NCBI GenBank assembly: GCA_016081115.2 | Contig: JABTTQ020003468.1 | Span: 434,001 to 498,000 of the forward strand | Source: Rehmannia glutinosa | Lineage: Eukaryota > Streptophyta > Magnoliopsida > Lamiales > Orobanchaceae | DNA length: 64,000 nucleotides | Reading direction: 5' to 3' | Shown here: piece after piece, positions 45,442-55,200 of the stretch | How positions within the stretch are numbered: the first letter of the stretch is position 1 | Layout of the letters: the number at the start of each line of letters is the position of its first letter | The notes under the pieces: generated by a model | What the model was told of the DNA's origin: nothing | Databases searched by the model: none | What the model saw: the letters and a program-made list of their open reading frames with translations, nothing else | Made by a program: the position numbers and the translations under genes

Positions 45442-46529
45442 ATGGCTATGAATGAAGTCTACCTTACCGGCACCTCCACCAACAAGCCACCACTATTCGA
45501 CTCCAAAAATTATGCATTTTGGAAAGAAAGAATGGAACGCTATTTACAAAGTTGCGATTTCGATATTTGAAACACGGTCATAAATGGAGAATACATCCCG
45601 ATGAAAGACGGACCACTCACCTCCAAAGTCCTCAAGGAGCTCAATGATGAAGAAAAGGAAATTCTCTCCTTCAATGGTAAAGCTCTAAATATTCTTCATT
45701 GTTCACTTACTTATTCGGAATACGGTCATATTCGAGGAATTCAATCGGCACATAAAGTATGGAGAAAACTAGAAGCTATCTATGAAGTATATGCAAATGA
45801 AAGGAGCTACTCAAAAGCATCTACTTCTCAATTGGATACAACATCAAATCCAACAACATGGGATGAGCTTCTTACAACTTCCGATGATGAAGAAGTCGAC
45901 CAATGTCTTATGGGCATCGAAGAAGAAAACGAGGTAAGTCCTAAACCTTCTACTTCTTGTGATAATGAATTACAAAATGATTATAGTGATTTGCAAAATG
46001 ATTTTGATGATCTACAAAATGAATTCCAAAGCTTGCTTGTTAAATACAAAAATTTGAAAAAGGAATTCAATGTTTTGAAAAATAATAAGGATAATTTATT
46101 TACTTCTTATGAATCACTTTCTTGTGCTCACACTACCACACTTGATAAGGTTAAAACTTTGAAAAAGAAGATAGTACTCTTGTTAAGGATATTGATTGTA
46201 TGAAAAATGATTTGTTAAAATTCAACTTGAGTGCTGATAAAATGACCAAAATTGTTGATGTTCATAGTTGTGATAATTTGAAACTAGGACTTGATCATAA
46301 GCCTAATGTCGTTAATCATATGAAAAAGAATCAAGTCTTTAAGCATGTTGGTCATTATGCTCCAAAACTTATTACTTACTTTTATTGTGGTAAAAAGGGT
46401 CATACGGTAAATACTTGTCGGGCTAGAAATAACTCTAATTATTATTGGAGACCTAAAAGTCTCATTACTAATCCCGAAGGACCCAAACACTTGAGGGTAC
46501 CACAAAACAATGTCATGTTAGGTACTTGA
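45442..46529 (+). pseudogene. Copia gag-like gene with defective zinc knuckle
   Basis: Gag builds the particle that packages the element RNA. The start codon at 45,442 is followed after 42 codons by an in-frame TGA (45,568-45,570) at a usually Trp position. The frame then stays open to 46,203 and includes the gag pattern LKELNDEEKEILSFNGKALN, a helical central part and coiled-coil-like repeats of LQNDF. A frameshift leads into 46,200-46,529, which carries a knuckle reading YFYCGKKGHTVNTC. The first Cys of C-X2-C-X4-H-X4-C is replaced by Tyr. An imperfect duplicated block with YYQQRERHNPWKWRNW follows at 46,610-46,770. Confidence 0.7.
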
Positions 46530-47038
46530 CGGAATAACAATCAAAGAAAAGTCATATCGTCAAGAAGACGTCAAATGCTCATTTCATTTGATCAAAGGAG
46601 AAGACAACATCACAATGAATTTCCAAGAGGAATACATTATCAACAATGGGAAGGACACAATCCTTGGAAATGGAGTAATTGGAGAAGCCATCATCAACAA
46701 AGTGACTTCTCAAGAGGAAGATACTACCAACAAAGAGAAAGACACAACCCGTGGAAATGGCGAAATTGGTAAACCGTATATCTCTTTATTTAAATACGCA
46801 TAATGTTTTATTATAATGTATGCTTGTATTTTTCCTTAATTGTCAAAATAATTTTTCACAATATTGTTTTTAAGGTCTTCAATATATTGTTTATTTTAAA
46901 GATCTTTTGATAAGGAGACCTTGTATAGTGTTTTTCTTAACTCTTGTGCATTTACTAAATGTTCATTATCTCTTACGGATTTATATAGCACAAATATACT
47001 TGTAACATCTCTTTGTTTTAGCCTACACTTGTATCATT

Positions 47039-47290
47039 ATGTTTTGTGCAAAAACTTTTTCTAAGAATTGTGTAGGATATATATATATCCTCATCAATGG
47101 TTATCTACTCATTATTTGTCAAAAGAGGCATAAACTATCGAGGTACGTTCACTTGTGTTATTCTTACTCTTTTAGACTCGATATTCTTCACGCCGTATGC
47201 CTATGTGCTCGTTCTTCAAGCTATTTCAAAGAATCTCACATAAGTGCCACTAAAAGAATTTTTCAAGTTTTGAAAGGCACTACTCGATAA
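47039..47290 (+). pseudogene. Remnant of the Copia pol C-terminal region
   Basis: The short frame contains LDILHAVCLCARSSSYFKES and TKRIFQVLKGTTR, the conserved stretch after reverse transcriptase in plant Copia polyproteins. It directly follows the gag region with nothing of protease, integrase or the RT active site between, so a large deletion removed them. Confidence 0.7.
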
Positions 47291-47872
47291 AGATTGTTTT
47301 AACTGAGTCTCGTAAAGGATCATATTTTATAAAATATTAAGTATATTATTTTTGCTCAAAACTCGGATTTTTAAAATTTGATTGTTTTATAATGAGATTT
47401 GAAAGATTTTGTCTCGATAATAATAATTTGAGATATGTTTTCAATTTAGCGAACTCTTTTAGAAAAATCGCTATCATACGAGACTTTATGATTCGAGCAC
47501 GCTTAGTCATAATGTATTGAGAATATTAAGTCTATATTTTACACATGTAATGCATATTTATCATTTTTGTTGTCTTATATTCTTCGAAAAACATTTGAGG
47601 TTCGATTTGCATTTTTTTTGAAAAGTTTTTTCGGATAAACTGGTACTGGCGGACAGGTACTAGTCGATCAGGCGGTCGACCACACCGGTTGACTGGGTAA
47701 GACAGTGGAGAGTAATTTTTTTTTAAAAAACATGGGCTGCTTCATTTCTTTCCTTTCTTCTCAAAGTGTCGAACCCTAAGCACTTTTCTCTCCAAAATTC
47801 TCTCTAAACTTCTCATTATCTCTCAAATTATTTCAATCTTTGAGTTTATATCACCCATTTCATCTTATTTTT

Positions 47873-48574
47873 ATGGCACCCCGTCAATTTACCGGACAAA
47901 ATCCTCAAAAGAGAAGAAGGAGATAAAGAGGAAAATCTTCTTCTAACCCCCCAACAAGATGATATTCCACAAGGAGATAATCAAAATCGACTTATGGATG
48001 AGGAGATTGCGGAATTGAGAGTCGGGATTATGAAATCAAACATACATTGGGACATAAGTAAGTTTAAACTTCTTTCTAAGCCTCCCTCTACGACTAATAA
48101 GTTTCAATTTTTGCATAAGATAGCCGAGGAGCATTATGAGAATATTGAAGTGAATGAAAAAAGGATTGCTCATACCCGTATTGTTCGATTTTTGACATTT
48201 CATGATGATTATCCGGAAATTAGGGCTTTCTTTGATATTCGAGGATGGGTGTCACTTTGGGATAATCCTAGTTTGCATTATGATGATGAACTTATTAAAC
48301 TATTTTATGCAAACATGTGGATTGTCGATGCTACGGCATATGGACCTTTGGAACTTCTTATGTTAATGGTAGACATTTTGCTTGGACGTATGCCGATATT
48401 TGTCGTCATTTTAATGTGCCTAATGATGGAGTTGTTAATGTGGATTGTACTCATTGGAATGATGATATTCTTGGTGCCGTTGAAGATTGTGGTAATCTTC
48501 ACAAGGTGCCGTTGAAGATTGTGGTAATCTTCAAGGGAGATTGTGGTAATCTCCAAAGAGGTGTTATAAGGTGA
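47873..48574 (+). pseudogene. Extra ORF 3' of pol: putative plant-transposon-protein domain
   Basis: The frame begins MAPRQFTGQNPQKRRRR and then hits a stop. It resumes from 47,994 in another frame with FLTFHDDYPEIRAFFDIRGW and YDDELIKLFYANMWIVDAT, and from about 48,330 in a third frame with SYVNGRHFAWTYADICRHFN. The 'LIKLFYANM...SYVNGRHFAWTYADI' order fits the 'putative plant transposon protein' domain family of unknown function that occurs in plant retroelements. It lies between pol and the 3' LTR in sense orientation and is fused to LTR sequence at about 48,482. At least two frameshifts make it inactive. Domain naming is from pattern and moderate in certainty. Confidence 0.55.
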
Positions 48575-48812
48575 TGTTGTATTAATTGTGGTAATTAATA
48601 AAATTCTTTTTCTTTTTCGAAACCCATCCCGGATATACTGGGGTGGTAGAGCACGTAGTCCCTAGGTGGGGTGAAGCTTTATAAATCGACGCGTGTTTAC
48701 TTCCCGCACTTCCATTCTTGTCTTGGTTTATTACATTCGAAAAAGAGGACATAATCGAGAAAATGGGCATAATCTATTCACCCCCTCTAGATTATCGTAG
48801 CCACTTGGACTT
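48482..48812 (+). repeat. Truncated 3' LTR of the Copia element
   Basis: This is the terminal 330 bp of the LTR, starting at GAAGATTGTGGTAATCTTC. A 30-bp-scale direct repeat (GGTGCCGTTGAAGATTGTGG twice, near 48,476 and 48,507) marks the junction with the preceding ORF. About 1.1 kb of LTR is missing compared with the 5' copy. Confidence 0.8.
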
Positions 48813-49320
48813 ACAGGTTCATGTTGATTGGGTTTAGTATTAGGCGATGACACACCAGTCCACTATAGGAGGTGACGCAATAGGTCATGGAAGGAGCACA
48901 GTTCCTTGATATCAGATATGGTACAATCGTATTATATGACGATTAATAAGTCCACAGAACATGCACATGATAGTAGGGTATCAGCCAAACGACACTGCAG
49001 CTCGGGATACCACGGTAATTTACCTATAAATTTACTATTATGCACATTTAAATTATATCATTATATATATTTCTGATATTTGTATGTTACAGACTACTCT
49101 ATTCGATCAGATGTGGATTAGTGTTCAAGATGTCAGTACTTCTGACCCGCAGTCTGTTGATCACCTGAGACGTGGCTTTATTGAGGAGATTACTAGTGTG
49201 CAGCGTCTACTAGGGATGCCTCCACCAGAGCCATTTTCCAGAGACAACTGATCCATCATAGGAGCATGATCGGGCACGCATCACACGGACGACCACTACT
49301 GCACCACGGACACCTCACAC

Positions 49321-49400
49321 ATATGCGGCAGGTCCATCTGGATATGCGACAGGTCCATTTGGATATGCGGCAAGTCCATTCGGATATGCGACATGTCCCT
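49321..49400 (+). repeat. 21-bp tandem repeat in the PMD tail
   Basis: Four near-copies of GGATATGCGACAGGTCCATTT (one base longer than shown in some copies) encode GYATGPF-type seven-residue units. The period is a multiple of three, so the frame is kept. It lies in the low-complexity C-terminal tail of the PMD sequence. Confidence 0.75.
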
Positions 49401-49627
49401 CCACTTCACATCATACACCATATATGCCACATCCTATGGACTATGAACAATTCATAGCACCCCAGTTCACATCATTTACTAATCTTCTCAACACAGATGT
49501 GGGAATGGCAGGTCCATCTGCATATGCGCGTCTAAGTTTTCAGCATTCACCTGTACTATTTTCCCAGTGGATTTCAGGGGAGTTATATGGACATGGATCC
49601 GAGCCTGTCTACTTCCGACCAACATGA

Positions 49628-50477
49628 TATTGATAATGCTGAATACGGTCTTAGGCGGAGCATGTGAGAGAGACATCCTCCAGGATGTAGCACCGGTGGA
49701 CAGATATTTAGCATTAGTCAAAATTATGTATTTAGTAATTAATTTTGTTAAGATATTTTAATATTGGATGTAAATTTATAATTAATGGTTATATTTGGAT
49801 TAACAATAAATTAACTTAATTTTTCTTAAATTAAAATATACAATTCAGAAAAAAAAATGTGGCCGACGCAGACAATGTATACACCAAAAATTTCATTAAA
49901 AAAATAAAAATAAAAATGTTGCTTGGCGCATAACCTATATATGCCAACTTAATCAACCAAAAAAATAAATAATAAAAAACCTTGATGGCGCAGAAAGTAT
50001 GTGCGCTAACTAGTATAGGCGCACAAGCCATCTGCGCACACAAATAAAACATCAACAGTATTCATTTTCAACACATTCTAACAATTTCATTTCATATTTA
50101 CAGTATTTAAACAATTTAGCCCATATTTGTCCCCAACAACTTAAAGTAGGACAAATGTGATTTGTTATCGAGTACAACTAGTTTTTGGCTATTCGTACTT
50201 TTTGAGTACCCATTTTTTTTTTATTTTCTCTATCTACACCAAATTTATAACTGATCCATTTATTTCGATTAAGAATAAATATTTATTGGATATTTCATTC
50301 ATTAATCATTTTATCTCATCAAGCATCTATTAAATTATCAATACATTACAAATTCAATTTGTAATTTACATTTAGTTAGTATAATATAATTGGTAGCAAA
50401 TTAAAAGTGAAAATACAAACCAAAATGATGATAAAATACAAAAACTAACATTTATAATACAACATAGGAAAAAACAA
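49628..50477. other. Spacer with GCGC-rich block
   Basis: Beyond the PMD tail, at about 49,925-50,040, are TGGCGCA, TGTGCGC and TAGGCGCAC motifs like those at 26,735-26,860. They may mark the 3' part of the PMD-bearing element. The rest is AT-rich without features. Confidence 0.4.
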
Positions 50478-50630
50478 TGTTGTAAAAAGCGCTAGGCGGC
50501 AGACTGAGGCCTAACATTTAGGAGGAGTCTAGGCGGGGTTAGGCGGGACCTGAGCGGGATTAGGTGGGCCTAATCGGAAAAAAAATCGTAGGCGGGGATT
50601 AATCGGGGTTAGGCGGAGATTTTTACAACA
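50478..50630. mobile_element. Small GGCG-rich MITE
   Basis: Ends TGTTGTAAAAAGC and the inverse of TGTTGTAAAAATC bound a 153-bp interior of GGCGGGGTTAGGCGG-type motifs. The flanks carry TAGGAAAAAACA (50,465-50,476) and TAGGGAAAAAACA (50,631-50,643), a direct repeat consistent with a TSD of about 10-12 bp. A degenerate relative lies near 18,765. Confidence 0.65.
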
Positions 50631-50902
50631 TAGGGAAAAAACATAACGACATGTTGATAGTCATTTGATGTCCTAAATTGGTATATTCATCCCATAAATG
50701 ATTAATTATAAAAAAGACAAGAGTTTATAAATATCATGTAATATTCGAATTCCTAAAAATATATTATCTTATTTATAATATCTATGATTTATTATTGGGA
50801 ATAAATTTTAGTGATATTACATAAATAGAAACAATATATAAACAAAATATTTAACTCTTACTAAAACATCTACTTACATAAATGAAAAAGAAATAATTTG
50901 TT

Positions 50903-50904
<2 letters not shown>

Positions 50905-50963
<59 letters not shown>

Positions 50964-50964
50964 A
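50905..50964 (+). repeat. (TA)n(TG)n microsatellite
   Basis: About 16 TA units pass directly into about 13 TG units. Confidence 0.9.
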
Positions 50965-51284
50965 TACACATATTTAGGATGAAAATATTTTTAAAATATT
51001 TTAATGATAACCAGTACATATAAGATTTAAGAAAATCCTAATACAATAAAATGATTAAATTTTTATTTTAAATATATATACACAAAAATAAACAACTTTT
51101 ATTTAAAATATATAATTAGGAAACTTATAAATTTTTAAAGTACTTATAATCATAATAAATATATATAAAATCTATTAAACAAGAAAATCACAATATAAAT
51201 CGAATAATTATTGTTTAAAATATTATGTGCACACAAGGTATAAAATAAAACAATTCATTAACTATACATCTAAGTTAAAGTATA

Positions 51285-51401
51285 ACTGGATAGTGGTACA
51301 GTGATTAAAGATTCTCAATCTCATGCTAGAGGTTTGGGGTTGCTAGAAATTTGGGGTTCGATTCCTCCATGATTGTAATTTGAAAAGAAATATTTAAAAC
51401 A
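51285..51401 (+). mobile_element. tRNA-derived SINE with 13-bp TSD
   Basis: TGGTACAGTGA (51,294-51,304) resembles the Pol III A-box and GGTTCGATTCC (51,355-51,365) is a perfect B-box. The 117-bp segment is flanked by the exact repeat AAGTTAAAGTATA at 51,272-51,284 and 51,402-51,414. The 3' end is A-rich. A/B boxes plus a long TSD identify a SINE about 440 bp upstream of the SNF2 gene start codon. Confidence 0.75.
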
Positions 51402-51634
51402 AAGTTAAAGTATATAATTTATTTTAAAATTATAAACTCTCAAAAAAAAAAAGGGTAGCGCAGCACAATTCATCAGTATAAATAACGACACCCCATCGGC
51501 CCATCCTAATTGGGCCGCCATTGGATCTGGCACTTTGACTCAAAAAATATATAATCAGGGGTAATTTCGTAATTTCAACATCCCACTGTGCCCGAGGATC
51601 TCCCCGTAATTAGCATCCCCCTAACTCCGGTTAC

Positions 51635-51642
51635 ATATAAAA
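51635..51642 (+). promoter_or_regulatory. Candidate TATA box of the SNF2 gene
   Basis: TATAAAAA in the context TTACATATAAAAACACTG, about 200 bases upstream of the start codon. A pyrimidine-rich stretch (about 51,676-51,712) follows, as in a plant 5' untranslated region. The nearby SINE ends about 230 bases upstream of it. Confidence 0.4.
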
Positions 51643-51838
51643 ACACTGCGGATAGGTGAAAACCCATATGCCTAAATCTTTTTTTATTTTTCCTTTCTTT
51701 TCTTTTTTATGTCTATTTACGGATTTTGGATTTTGGATTTTGGATCCGTAAAAAAATACCCGCTGGCAAGAAGAAATTCACAATAATCTTTTCAAATTAA
51801 TTTTCGAACGACGTTGTATTGTGCCCTCCCTTCCCGCC

Positions 51839-52181
51839 ATGGTTGCACAGGTAGCTGAGCCACAGCCATCTACTTCTCAGCAGGTGGACCTTCGTCCGGT
51901 CGAAGCCGACCCGGAGCCCGAAAACCCGCTCGACAGTGCCAAGACATTAATTTGCGCTCTCAATTTCCTCTCCCGCAATTTGCCCTTGCCCCAACACGTT
52001 TACGACGCCGTTTCTTCCATTTGCCAGGACGCCTCCACTGACAGCGGTGATGACGGTCCCGCCGATCTTGATTGTGACGGCGAGGGTGAAGACAGAAACG
52101 GGGCGACTTCGCCGCTGCGGGCGGTTAGTTGTTTTTGCCGTTTATGTTTTTTTAATTTTCTTCTTTAATTATGTGTGCTGT

Positions 52182-52214
<33 letters not shown>

Positions 52215-55200
52215 AATATAATTTTGGGCGATGAGTGAAGTCTGACCTTTTGGGTTACCGTTCTTCTGTTTTCTTGTTTAAATTGTTGGATGTTTGTATT
52301 AGTGTAAATTTTTTTCTTGTAGGAAGATCACAAATTTAGGTTTATATCACTGTTTGTTATCTCTTTTCTCTTTTAGCTTTTCGGGAATCTGGTTACTTTT
52401 TCTTTGAAGTTTAAGATTACTCGGGATTGCCTTTGATTGTTTCATTTCTTGGAATTTTTGTTTGATTGTAGTTATTTTAGGAGAAAGATGACAGTTTAGG
52501 AGAAAAATAAAATAACCACTACCACAATCTGGTCACATTCAAATATTCAATTGTTTAAGTTTTTGGAATGTTTGTTTTAGTGATTGTTTTAAGGGAAAGA
52601 TCATGTTTTTCCGGTTATATTAGAGGTTGCTTTCTTGTTATTTCTTTCTTTCTTTTTTTTTCTTTGAACAATTTTCTGTATGGTATTGATATTGGGAGGT
52701 TGGTGACAATGAGGCTATCCAGGTTGGTGTTAATTTGGTAGTCTTTTGGATTTCTAATTATTTTAGGAGAAAATATTTCAATTTGTGGTAGCGGTTATTT
52801 TATTTTTCTTTTAGTGTCAGAAGAACTTGATGATTAGGATTTGAAATTGTAGTGATTGATACTCGTACTTTGTTTTATTAGTATGGTTCTCGAGGTTGAG
52901 CTAGCTATATTGTTCACCAAATTCAGGTTGTTGGGTTTTGGTTTTGTATAGTTCTTTTCTCTAAGAGAAAACAGCTTTTGCTTTACAGTAGTCACTTTCT
53001 TTGTTTCCCCCATAATTTTTGGTGGATTTGGTGATTAATATGAAACTTGTGGTCATCAATACTGGCAATTTGATTCAGTAACTGAGCCAGCTTGGAGTCA
53101 TTAAATTGTTTACATTGTTATGATTTTGGTTGTAGTGAGATTGTTGTGAGAGGAATTATCAAAGTATCTTGGTTTATGATTTTTTCTTTCTTTCTTTCCA
53201 TTGTCAAAATTTCCCGAAGAATTGTTATTACCTTAAATTTGGGTTCTGATTCTTGTATAGTTGATTAATAATTGAGGGTAGCTGCAGCTATGTGAATTAA
53301 TTAAGTTTGTTACCATTCTTGTTTTTCTTTTTTTCCCCTTTGTTTTTGTTTAATTGCTTTAATAGTTCTTTTCTTTTTCTTATCTGTTTATGTTTCAAGA
53401 ATTGTAATTGTGTTTGAAAATTGCGGTTATTGATTCTGGTAGTTTTGCCTAATAATTGAGGCTAATTTATTCTTACATTTTTCGTAAATGATAGAGGTTA
53501 TTTTCTTGTTTTCCTTTTTTTGTTAATATGTATGCACCCATATTTTTGAATTTGGTAATTATGTTGGGTTTAAAAAGGTTTTATATTTGGAGGGATGCAG
53601 CTAATGTATGTTATAGAGTTTCTCTCTCTCGATGCTTTTTTTTCCTGTGTCAATTTTCTGAGAAGCATAAGTTCAACTTATGATGTTGTAGTTTTTTCAA
53701 TTCTTTGTAATTTTATTAAATTTAGGAGAATAGTGTTCTCACATCTTTGTTACTTGAATAGATTGTTTTGCATTTTGTTTGTGGTAACTACAGTAGTCAG
53801 AGTTACGTTGTGTTGAAGAATGGAGATAGCTCCTAAGTAGTGTGTCTTAGTTAAGCACCCTCCCCCCTAGATTTCTTATGTTTCGCTGATAGAAATTTGT
53901 GGAATTTAGCTTTCTTAGGCTTACCTTTTCCAGCCTGCACTTTATTTTTCTAGTGAGAGCTGTTCCGTCGTTAAACTGATAGGATGGAATCTTCCTCTTC
54001 TTTTTTCTAACAACCTTATTGCGATGTCCCAAATTTATTGCTCCCTTTCCTTTCGGAAACAAGCTGAAAGAAGATTCCATTTCCTATAAATTATAATGGA
54101 GATATTTTAAAAACTATTCTCTCAATAGTATGACTCCACTTACGCTCAACCACTACTTTAAGGGCAATAAATTACTAAAAACTCACCTATAATTCTGTGA
54201 TAGGTAAAATTAGCTCCATAAATTTTGGGAAGGAGAGGAAATATTTTGGATCAACCTCTTTATTTGGTTACGTTCACTACTATACTAGTTGATGCGTTTT
54301 GAAATTGATGGTCGCAGACTAGTTTTCCAAATTTGTGCAGTTATTCTTTCCTGCTATATCCTCCTTACAAGATTTATTTTGCTTTGGTAACATATTTATG
54401 TTGATCTAGTAATCATGGTGCAGGATAATTTTGGTGTGCCTAGTTACAATGAGTTAATGTTGGATTTCGAGGATGCCGTTCTGAAGCAGAGATCAAGTTG
54501 TTTGCCTGGTTCTAGATTGTCAGACATAAAGGAAAACAGGTTTCAGAGCCGAATTCAGCACCGATTAACCGAACTTGAGGGTAACTATCTTCAAGAAAAA
54601 TTATTTCGTTCACATGTCAATCATTTTGCAGAATTGTTTATGGCCCAAATGATTTGGTCCCTGTTCAATGTATGCTTGTAGCCTGATGCTCTCTTCTTCT
54701 TTATCTGCTATTGCTATCATAAAAGATTTCCTGATGAACCATCATCCATGGTTGACCTTGTATATGATTGGCTTGATCTGCCAGGGTGGTGTTTTTTTCC
54801 TTTGACTTCATACTGGTGTTGCCCTAGTTAATTCTCTGTAGCTTACTTTTTTTTCTTTGTGAACTTCCATATCATTTTTTGTGAACTTCTATATCAGATT
54901 TCGATACCTTCCCGTGGTTGCTAATCTGATTTGGCCCTTCAAAGCTCACCTTTTCCATTCATTTCCTTTCTTATCTGAAAAGCTTCTTCACTGCCTCTAC
55001 TATAATGATTTTTACCTTTAACTTAATTAACCTATTATTGTCTCCTTTTATATCCTAAACCATATTGGACTTTTGAGATGAATATTCAATATCATCATTT
55101 TGTTTGAAGGATGTATCTGGAAATGGATTTATACTGTTTTCACATCTATTGTGGCTATTGGTTTCATCAATTTATTTCTGCCTTTTTCTTGGGAATGAGG

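Larger units (their letters stand above)
43949..48812 (+). mobile_element. Rearranged Copia-type LTR retrotransposon
   Basis: The 5' LTR (43,949-45,377) starts TGTTAG and is followed two bases later by a primer-binding site. The 3' end of the element at 48,812 ends CTTACA. GTTC precedes the left end and follows within GGTTC at the right end, consistent with a 5-bp TSD (TGTTC and GGTTC, four of five matching). Taking the element out joins WPHV to HVDWV of the PMD frame. Inside are a gag, a short piece of the end of pol and an unrelated downstream reading frame. Protease, integrase and most of the polymerase are missing. The 3' LTR keeps only about its last 330 bp. Confidence 0.85.
42198..49627 (+). 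pseudogene. Plant mobile domain (MAIN-like) protein, interrupted by two elements
   Basis: PMD proteins include Arabidopsis MAIN and MAIL1-3, needed for genome stability and TE silencing, and many TE-borne versions. The start MGDPKTYGPHDPLVLSL at 42,198 is typical. After a frameshift near 42,270 comes the core LVERWRPETHTFHLPIGEAT followed by TLQDIAIIWGL, and then ELRSY and a YSWGSVVLAVLYRELCSSA block at about 42,850-42,900. After the hAT MITE the text resumes as EARKQVIGGAM, AWGRITVIVP, RVPTSLLYVNEVDVDELPFP and, near 43,700-43,945, WEPYDMEST, VLRQFGLRQHIPDVPS and EWNWPHV. A Copia element separates this from HVDWV at 48,813 and the tail (49,081-49,627), which has a seven-residue repeat. Several stops and frameshifts show it is not functional. 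GCGC-rich sequence downstream suggests a TE-borne PMD rather than a host MAIN gene. Confidence 0.75.
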
